Assembly (NCBI GenBank): GCA_949316495.1
Contig: OX439009.1
Coordinates: 9,666,701 to 9,730,700 of the forward strand
Length of the DNA: 64,000 nt
Source of the DNA: Amphiduros pacificus
Lineage: Eukaryota; Annelida; Polychaeta; Phyllodocida; Hesionidae
Reading direction: 5' to 3'
The translations under genes and the position numbers were made by a program. Below, one piece after another: positions 37,801-49,200 of this stretch. The notes under the pieces were generated by a model that saw nothing but the letters and a program-made list of their open reading frames with translations, was not told the origin of the DNA and did not search any database. Position 1 is the first letter of the stretch. Each line of letters begins with the position of its first letter.

Positions 37801-40800
37801 GCACCACAGATCCCAGGGGATACTTGAGTAGGTGGGTGCAATCACAGCGTGTCTCGGCACACTTGGTTTCATTGCAAGGTACCGTTCACTGTGCCAATAT
37901 CCATATAATCAAAGATATCCTCTATATGTTTAAGCCCTCTTATACTTCAAGTTTCAGATATACATATGTAAACTACATATCAGTAACCACAAGACTAAAC
38001 TGGCAGCGTAAAGCATCCTAAACTTTATCATCATATTTAGCTTTGCTAGAATTCAACAGTTTACTCCTGATTAGGTATGCTATGAGTAAACTGTCATATA
38101 TATCTTTAGTTTACTTCTGGTTATATATGATAAAAATAAACTTTTGTGTAATGTGTAAGTATACTCCTGTTTATCAACTTTGTGTGTAAACATGTCTATA
38201 CTTTTTAAGTTTACTTCTGGTTGTGATTGACATAAGCTAACATTCATATACAGCATATGTTTAACACTGTTTATGCACTGTCTACATATACATCTCTAAA
38301 CTTAATATGTTTACCTCTGATAAGGTACAATATTGGAAACCTTTATATACTGCATATGTTTAGTCTTGTTTATGAACTGTGAATATAAACATTTTTATAC
38401 TTTCTAAGTTTACTTATGGATATATATGATGTAATATAAAGCTATATATACTGTATGTTTACTTGCACTGTAGATAATTGAAGCATGATATGAACGGTGC
38501 CACTCCTTAAAATTTGAAATGGTGAACCAGTGGGGGATTGTTATCTGGTAATAATTAAGTGTTTCCTGCCACAAACCCCTTGTGTAAACATGAAGTTTAT
38601 AACATTCTTCATGCTTTGAATATATGTATCTGGCACTCTCAATTGTAGGGCAAACATGTGTAAGCAGGAGCTTTATTGTGTCATCTGAGCAAAACAAGGT
38701 TTCTGTTTAAATCTCTTAGATATCTCTTATTTCATGATTCTTATGATGTTTAGATACTGATAGGACTTTTCAGATTGAAAAAATGTCTAAATCGCGCCTG
38801 ACGTTTTTTACACTTTTATGGTACTATATAATCTTCAGATCTCTTAGATATCTCTTATTCCATGATTCTTACGATGTTTAGATACTGATAGGACTTTTCA
38901 GATTGAAAAAATGTTCACTACAAGCCAAGATATTAGCAAATCTTGGATAGTAAGTGACAAAAAGAGTAGAAAATGTCTAAATCGCGCCTGACGTTTTTTA
39001 CACTTTTATGGTACTATATAACATTCAGATCTCATAGATATCTCTTATTTCATGATTCTTATGATGTTTAGATACTGATAGGACTTTTCAGATTGAAAAA
39101 ATGTTCACTACAAGCCAAGATATTAGCAAATCTTGGATAGTAAGTGACAAAAAGAGTATAAAATGTCTAAATCGCGCCTGGCGGTTTTTACACTTTTATG
39201 GTACTATATAACATTCAGATCTCATAGATATCTCTTATTTCATGATTCTTATGATGTTTAGATACTTATAGGACTTTTCAGATTGAAAAAAGGTTCACTA
39301 CAAGCCAAGATACTAGCAAATCTTGGATAGTAAGTGACAAAAAGAGTATAAAATGTCTAAATCGCGCCTGGCGGTATTTACACTTTTATGGTACTATATA
39401 ACATTCAGATCTCATAGATATCTCTTATTTCATGATTCTTATGATGTTTAGATACTGATAGGACTTTTCAGATTGAAAAAATGTTCACTACAAGCCAAGA
39501 TATTAGCAAATCTTGGATAGTAAGTGACAAAAAGAGTATAAAATGTCTAAATCGCGCCTGGCGGTTTGTACACTTTTATGGTACTATATAACATTCAAAT
39601 CTTATAGATATCTCTTATTTCATGATTCTTATGATGTTTAGATACTGATAGGACTTTTCAGATTGAAAAAAGGTTCACTACAAGCCAAGATACTAGAAAA
39701 TCTTGGATAGTAAGTGACAAAAAGAGTAGAAAATGTCTAAATCGCGCCTGGCGTTTTTTACACTTTTATGGTACTATGTAACATTCAGATCTCATAGATA
39801 TCTCTTATTTTATGATTCTTATGATGTTTAGATACTGATAGGACTTTTCAGATTGAAAAAATGTTCACTACAAGCCAAGATATTGGCAAATCTTGGATAG
39901 TAAGTCACAAAAAGAATATAAAATGTTTAAATCGCGCCTGACGTTTTTTACACTTTTATGGTACTATATAACATTCAGATCTCTTAGATATCTCTTATTT
40001 CATTATTCTTATGATGTTTAGATACTGATCTAATGATGTTTAGATACTGATAGGACTTTTCAGATTGAAAAAATGTTCACTACAAGCCAAGATATTAGCA
40101 AATCTTGGATAGTAAGTGACAAAAAGAGTATAAAATGTCTAAATCGCGCCTGGCGGTATTTACACTTTTATGGTACTATATAACATTCAGATCTCATAGA
40201 TATCTCTTATTTCATGATTCTTATGATGTTTAGATACTGATAGGACTTTTCAGATTGAAAAAATGTTCACTACAAGTCAAGATATTAGCAAATCTTGGAT
40301 AGTAAATGACAAAAAGAGTATAAAATGTCTAAATCGCGCCTGACGTTTTTTATACTTTTATGGTACTATATAACATTCAGATCTCATAGATATCTCTTAT
40401 TTCATGATTCTTATGATGTTTAGATACTGATAGGACTTTTCAGATTGAAAAAAGGTTCACTACAAGCCAAGATACTAGCAAATCTTGGATAGTAAGTGAC
40501 AAAAAGAGTAGAAAATGTCTAAATCGCGCCTGGCGTTTTTTACACTTTTATGGTACTATATAACATTCAGATCTCATAGATATCTCTTATTTTATGATTC
40601 TTATGATGTTTAGATACTGATAGGACTTTTCAGATTGACAAAATGTTCACTACAAGCCAAGATATTGGCAAATCTTGGATAGTAAGTCACAAAAAGAATA
40701 TAAAATGTTTAAATCGCGCCTGACGTTTTTTACACTTTTATGGTACTATATAACATTCAGATCTCTTAGATATCTCTTATTTCATTATTCTTATGATGTT

Positions 40801-43800
40801 TAGATACTGATCTTATGATGTTTAGATACTGATAGGACTTTTCAGATTGAAAAAATGTTCACTACAAGCCAAGATATTAGCAAATCTTGGATAGTAAGTG
40901 ACAAAAAGAGTATAAAATGTCTAAATCGCGCCTGACGTTTTTTACACTTTTATGGTACTATATAACACTCAGATCTCTTAGATATCTCTTAATCCATGAT
41001 TTTTACGATGTTTAGATACTGATAGGACTTTTCAGATTGAAAAAATGTTCACTACAAGCCAAGATATTAGCAAATCTTGGATAGTAAGTGACAAAAAGAG
41101 TATAAAATGTCTAAATCGCGCCTGACGTTTTTTATACTTTTATGGTACTATATAACATTCAGATCTCATAGATATCTCTTAATTCATGATTCTTATGATG
41201 TTTAGATACTGATAGGACTTTTCAGATTGAAAAAATGTTCACTACAAGCCAAGATATTAGTAAATCTTGGATAGTAAGTGACAAAAAGAGTATAAAAAGT
41301 CTAAATCGCGCCTGACGTTTTTTACACTTTTATGGTACTATATAACATTCAGATCTCTTAGATATCTCTTATTTCATGATTCTCATGATGTTTAGATACT
41401 GATAGGACTTTTTAGAGTGGAGATATATATGCACTAGAAACAAAAATATTGACAAATCTTGGATTGTATGTCAGGGAAAATATCAAAATAAAAAAGGTGC
41501 CGTCTTTTAGCCTTGCACCACAAGTTTTAATCACCTGCAGACCCTCTGGCCTTTAGGTCCTGGTATGGGTTTCTCATCTATGGGCCCTCGTCCCTGTTTT
41601 GAAATCTTCATATGTGAATTAGTAGCTGGCCTTTTGAAAATTGGGTCAGCAACAATTTGCCCTGACCCCACTTGATACCCCATGGAGACTGTCGCCATGA
41701 CAACCAAGGTTAATCAAGTGCTCATCCCAGCCACATCCAGTAGCTATTTATATTTTGTGATGCAAGTGAGACAGCACAGGGATGCAGTGAAATGAATTGA
41801 ACTTAAATCTGATGAGATTCAAGATCAGTCTTGATCATCACTATACTTGGCAAATCTGTAGTGATGATTTGAAGAAGGTTAAAGTGAGAATCCTGGACCA
41901 ATTATAAAATCTTTATGATAGTGTGCTGGCTTTCTCAACAGGAGTTAATTAATTCTTAGAGTAATATAGCTTGAGGTGACAAGTTGGAGAGGTTGGAAAA
42001 ATACCCCACAGAGAACAGAGAGAGCCGCTAACCACAACACAGGGATAACATCTGATCAGAGATAACTTTGTGTCCAAGCTTGGTTGCCGCCTGAGATTAT
42101 CCCTGCTTCCCAAACTTTTGACTATTACTCTAAGATTAATTGTACCTTAGTGCAGTGACCTAGAAGAACTAATGAGTGGTGAGAGGCTTGGTGGTGGGAA
42201 AACAGCTATTCTTCCTTTGTGTCCCAAGCTGTTAGGACATGTTTACAAAATGCTTACACAGGATGCTAACCACCATCCAGCAAGAGGCTGACACGTGTAA
42301 TACAAGCCTCACTCTGTTACAGGCTTTTGCAAAGGAAAGACATTTAAACTGTTATTTTGGATATATATTTTTCCAGACTTTATCCTAACCCAGATGCCAT
42401 CTACATGGAATTTTCAGCATTTGGACAATGTTTGAACAAAGAGACATCCACTGTAATCTACCAGTATTTTCTTTCATTTCAGGGCTGCTTGTTTCCAGGC
42501 AAGGTCAATGACCTTTTACCAAGCTACCAGGCTGGGCACCATTCATATCAGGATCCTGATAAAACACATCACATGCAAATGAAAGAAATGTCCCTTTCAA
42601 TTTTTTTCTTTCAGGACTAAACAAGGTCGATGACTTTTTACCAGTTATCAATGACCTTTTCACGTACCTTTCAAGGATATATATGTACTAAAATCATTCC
42701 TGTTCTTTAAGATTTCAGGACTGTTTGTTTCCAGGAAAGGCCAATAATTGATAAAAAGGGAAGGTCAATGACCTTCCAGGTAAGGTCAATTATTAATAAA
42801 AAGGGAAGGTCAATGACCTTTTAACAGTTTTTGTACTGTTTTCAGAGGGGAGCCAGTGACTGTTTTCAGAAGGGAGCCAGTGACAAAGTAAAGACGCATA
42901 TTAAGCAAGGACAAACTCACTATTATAATACTTCAAGTGACCCTTTCATTTTTTGTTTCTTTTCAGCACAAATTGATTACAAGCAAGGTCAATGACCTTT
43001 TACAAGTCTTTGCATGGTCTGTTCTTACAAGAGGTTTGATATGAAACCCCAGATAGCTCTGAAGTGTCAATTACTGTTTCTTAATAAGTAAGGTCAATGA
43101 GTTTGTTAATAAGTAAGGTCAATGACCTTTTCTTATAAGGGATGGGATTAGGATGATTGTATACCATTAGGAAATATAGAAATGAATATTTTTATACTTT
43201 TTATACATTTTAGGCAAGGGCACTGACCGTTTGTCAAGCAAAATGCCAATAGCGTTTTGTCAGACAAGGTCAATGACCTTTCACCAGTCTGGAATATTCT
43301 AACAGAACCTGATAGAAAATATTGTATGTGTACCAATTAGAGATAAAATAACTTAATATCCCATTCATTTTATTCACTTTCAGGAAAGCTTCTTTTCAGA
43401 CAGGAACCAGTTTGTCTTAAAATCTGAAAAAGGGCCTAATATAAAAGGTCAACAAATATAACCTTCGATATGCATATTTTCAGGATAGCTGGCTTGTTTA
43501 TCAGTTTTTGCTATGTTGTTTGTCAATAATAAATTTAAAATGTTATATTTGTGGTACATTTTGGGGGTAATTACATATTGTGCTGGTAAATAAACTGACA
43601 TTTATAATTCAGGAAAGGTCTTTTAAAGGTAGAATAAACTTACATATACAGTGGAAGATAGGTCCTGTAAACATCACATAAACTGGCATATTCTGTGGGG
43701 ATAAATTCTTGTATCAAATAAACTGGCATAAACAGCGGGGGGGAAAGGTCCTGTAAATATCACATAAACTAGCATATACAGTGGGAGATAGGTCCTTTAT

Positions 43801-46163
43801 ATATCATATAAACTGACATATACAGTCGGAGATAGGTCCTGTATATATCATATAAACTGACATATACAGTCGGAGATAGGTCCTGTATATATCATATAAA
43901 CTGACATATACAGTCGGAGATAGGTCCTGTATATATCATATAAACTGACATATACAGTCGGAGATAGGTCCTGTATATATCATATAAACTGACATATACA
44001 GTCGGAGAAAGGTCCTGTATATATCATATAAACTGGCATATACAACAGAGGATAGGTCCTGAAAATATCATATAAACTGGAATATACAACAGAGGATAGG
44101 GTCCTTAAATATCATATAAACAGTATAATTAAGCCCTGTATACATCACTTAAACTGACATATCCAGTGGAGGATAGCTCTTCTATATATCATGTAAACTG
44201 ATATATACGTTGCAGGATAGGTCATATAACCTTACATAAACAGTGGCGTGTATGTTCGTCAGGCAATGTTCTCCATATATACTGTTCAAGTTTATGAGTG
44301 TTTATCTGTTTAATCATGTATATCAGTTGAATGTATAGCCATTAAATATCAGCTATCAGTAAAATGTTTATCGAAGTAAACGAGCTTATCCAAGCATAAA
44401 CAGGAGAGTAAATTTTAAGTAAGTTGTATATATACTGCTGTCAGTTTTTTTAAGTGTGGCACTGTATTGGTGTATTTTCCTGGTGCTTTATATTAATAAA
44501 CAGTGTGCTGATATGAGGATATTCGCACAGTGGTTGCCCTTAGAAATGTTTCAGGGAAAATCTTAAAGAACAAAATACAACAATAAATGTATAAACAAAA
44601 ATGCCTTTGTGTTATCACTGCAACATAATGATATTTACATATTCATATGGTAAACTTTTGACAACACTATTTTTCACAACGAAATCATAAAAAAGCGTAC
44701 ATGTATTCTAACATTTGTAGACTTTTATTTTTGTCAAAAATAATTTTTTGAATCGGTTGATAGTGAGTATTAACCTGGGGTGGGACTGTTGGTAGTATGT
44801 TGTTCTTGCCGGCTATCAAAGGAGTAAACGATAGGGACCCTGGAGAGTTTGGGTAGAAATGAAAGTTAAGGAAGGTTTCAATGAAGTTGCCAGGTTCTGC
44901 AGGAAATGTTGGAGACTCCACCGCAAGCTCTAAATCAGTCACGTGAAGGCACTTGATATGATGGCTATCAGGATGATTTCTGAAATTAAGATAACAGAAG
45001 GGAGTAATAATAACAATCAATATGTAGATAAGTGATCAAATATACCTCAGACAAGGGGCGGGCAAGCATAGAACAATACACTTCGGTAATTGTATTTGTC
45101 AATATATTTACATTGCATCTACTGATAACAATGGCAGTTTTTTTAAACAAATATCACATTAGTATCCTAGGCCACGTGGAACTTAGTAAAATTATCAATT
45201 AGATATTATTGTCTCTTACTGAAAGGGACAGTTGAGCATATAACAGGGGCGGAGTATGGAGCAGGTTTTGGCTGACGATACTGGGAGGCGGGAGTCCTGG
45301 GATGTGGTGGTATAACGCAGCACAGCTTCCACGTGCTCACCCTTTGCTTGCTGCATTGACATATATTTGCATATAATCACATTATATCACGTCCACAAAA
45401 ATTCAAATGTAGCATAATCACATTGTCTTTGTCTCAGTACATCTGTATAAGCTACATTGCTTGCTGCATTGGCATTTGCATTTAATCACATTTAATGTCC
45501 ACAAAAATACAAGTATAGCATAGTCACATTATCCCAGTACATCTCTATAAGCTCTTTTACAAGAATGTAAATAAAAGGTACTTTGACTGAGAACCACAAG
45601 GACATGACAAGGGACGGTCCATTATTCATTTAGGGTGGGGGCCATTTTCAAAATGTTCTACCACCATAAATCATATCTCCATCTGTTTGGGACGATTGGG
45701 TCGAATTATTTCTTATGAAATGATATAATGTACATTTAATTACATTAACTATTTCAAATGGTCATTCATTGTCACAGTAGCAAATAACTTATAGGTATGA
45801 AGACTACATCGTTCCTTAGCAACTGTAATATATCCATTATTTTTTTAAAACCCATTATAGATATGAGCTACGAAAATGACCATTTTTGTTACATAAATGG
45901 TATTTTTAAAGTTGACTATAACAATGAAAGGTGAATGCTTAAAAAAATAGATATTTCAAATCTTTGAACATTTTTTTCTCCAGACGAGTCCTAATATTTT
46001 TTTCTTCTTAATGTTGGCCATCTGAGTATTCCCCTACCATTTTCCTCCTATCCCCCATGGAAAGAATAATGGTCCGTCCCGAACATGATTGTCATGTAAA
46101 GGTCAGTGTTTAGTTGTCATCCCCCCCAAATATTTACCCAGACTAATCGGTGAAACTGCCACA

Positions 46164-46206
<43 letters not shown>

Positions 46207-49200
46207 GAAAAATTAATTTACCATACCTTATTTGGATCATCCTTATCTTGATTTAATGTTTCCGCCCTTATCCAGTATGCTCCCATGTTGTCAGGGTCAT
46301 CAGCGTTAATGTAGAAATCATATCTTTCTCCAGACTGTATTACAATCGAATCAACAGACTTAGGCTTGACATCTCTCCCATCGGTGGCAATCACGTGTAA
46401 CTTATGACTATCAATTGAAAGTCTGAAGCCAAACATCATTGCAGATGATATAAACCGGAAACGGAACTTATGTCCCCTTGTCACGTGAAATTCCTCCAGA
46501 GGCTGATTTGTGTTCGTTGGTTCCCCAGTTTCTTTATCATACAACCATCCTGGAAAGAAGAGAGTTTCTCACATTGAAAAGAAAGAGCTATTTTACACTT
46601 TGGAAAGCAAAAATAACACTTAAAGCCTATTTCCAATAGTAGTGACTTCATTAATGTCATTCTATTGTGCCTCTATTGTTTAAGCTCCTGATAATGGACC
46701 ATAAGGGATCCATTGCGTGACACATCTTAGTGACACATCTTCATGATCTATTTGAGGGGTCATCCAGTAAATACGAGGGGGGTAGAGAGTAGGAGAGGAT
46801 CTAAGGGTCTGTTAACAAAAGGTTTATCACACATCAATATGAAATAAAGTTAAAGCTTTTGTATTATGTTTACCATGATGGTTATTTTTCAGGAAATTTT
46901 ACTCTTGGCAACAGTAGGTATTAATGACAAAAAGAATACCTCATTTATATTCTATATCATGCTTGGGTGGGTAAGACAGGGAGAGTTTACAAGGAAAATT
47001 TACTAAGCAGAGCACACCCCTGTATGCTGAATGGGAGTGCATAATGGGCTGCAGATTTTATGAATGTGCAATCTCACCCCATGGGTTAGGTGAATAAGAT
47101 GATGCAGGGTAAATTAACACCCAGTCAGGAAATACCCCAATCCACATCAATCCACATACATATCTATGATTGGATTTTTCATCAGAGAGAGCCCAGTATT
47201 CCTGAAGTCCTGCACTTTTCACATTGATTTCCGGACCCTATATAGGGAAACTATGAGTTAGTAATTTGCCTTTGTGAACTAGACCAAGAAGTAAGGGGTC
47301 AAATTAACAATATACTGATTACTGGGCTCTGTTCCTATCAGTTGCAGACTTGGTACAGAATTATTTTTTGTATGCAACATTTAGAGCAAAAGGAAAAAAT
47401 GTAATGATAAGACTATATTGTAACAAATTGCATATATAGTGATCAGAGACGACAACGAGGGCTGGTGCGTATTCGTCAGTTATTTCTATGTACATGTCAT
47501 CCTGTGATGCATTCGTTTTGTACTATCGCTTAGATTTACGTAAGTGAAGCCACATTCGATTTGTACTCTCGGGTAGCAAGTTTGGGATGGTGGCGCTCCA
47601 AGTTGTGCACATTTCCTTCGCAAATCTGCTCAGCAGACGACATTTGGCGAGATTTACGACCAGGTCATGTGATATTTGGGGGATGGACAAATATAAATAC
47701 CTTTTTCACAAAAGGAAATTGTATGCAAATTCCTATTTTTAAAAGAGACTTTCTTGTTAAAGTTAACATTCGGTTTAATACTTAATATGTGAGAGACAGT
47801 TTGCAATTATGATCAAAAGAATTAAGCAGACCCCTTATATTCTAATTAAGCATCAATTGTATTACATAAGACAACAATACGTATAGAGTTGAGATAAAGA
47901 CAAACTTTGTATATCGTTCCCAATACTACTATGACAATATTAATAATAAGCTATTACCAACCTTTGCCATTTATGAGAGCTGAATAAAATGATACTGAGC
48001 TTCCTATCATTCCGTCTCTCTGCTGTGGAGGGGAGAAACATTTCTTAAGACCAGGGAGTTCATATCTAAAAACATATAACCATTTTTTGATAAACATAAA
48101 AGGACTGCTCTCGGAATACATAATGAAATAGGTCTGCAGTTCAATGGTAGATTTATGGCCCTATTGAATATAATGATAGAATATCTTGTGATGACAAAAG
48201 GAGGTATCAATAACCTTTCTCTCTTTCGGTTAAAAGATTAAATGTGGTAATCCCAATACAATCTCACCACTTTGTTTTGGTCTACTGCAGTTTTCCAGAC
48301 ATCCAAAGCAATATTGTGAACACATCTCAAAATAGAACTTTTACTCACAAATAAATCTAATCTAATTATATAACAAACGACATTCCACTGAGTGGCATTC
48401 TTATAAGATGAGGAGAGAAAATGAAAAGATTGCTGCAACAGATTAATTGATGTGATTTTGTAATTTAATATATTTTAATGTTATATATTATTCAGGAAGG
48501 AAGATGTTACTCACCCCACCCCACCAGTTTGGAAACGATGGAATATTGAGGTGGAAGATTCCTCATACCAGTCTGTGACAACCAGGTAAAACTCATTCTC
48601 AAAATTGAAATCATTCTTTGATTTCATTTTCTGCAGAGAAAACGGGATAGTTGAACCGTTTACTATCGCTTGCAAATGGACAGGTATAATGAGAAAGTAG
48701 TTACTGTCAAACTTGGTCTTTTTCAGTTGTCAAAAGCTAGTTCCTTTACGTTACTGACACTGATTACTTATTCTCGTTTAACTACACTGAAACATAAGTG
48801 AAATGACATAGCTTGTTGATTCCCGGCATGATTGTACGTATACATACCGGATCCGGAAGTACGATGAGTGGCCCATTCAGACCCATTGACCTTTGAACTC
48901 CAATGTGGGAATGGTACCAATGAGTCCCCACTGGAGACGCCCGGAATCTATTGTATAAAAGGAAGACTTACAACATAATATAACCATCAGCCTTAGAAGT
49001 AATTGATATTGTTTCAAATATTACTGAATCTGTGTTTGAAATGATTTTGTGTGAATGCGTCTATGACGTCTTTTTACAATGTAAAAAATAACCTGACTTT
49101 AAGAGGCCTTAGTTGGGTCGCCTGCCTGTACGGTAGATTGAATATTTGAATTGCGTTTTTTATATTACATATATGGCCTCAGCTTGTGATATTGTGAGGG

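Noticed and set aside
41525-41600. Minus-strand stretch between AG and GT reading [12 protein letters not shown], reminiscent of a cytochrome P450 N-terminus
   Set aside because: Only about 20 residues, no other P450 block nearby, and it does not fit laccase phase. Probably chance.
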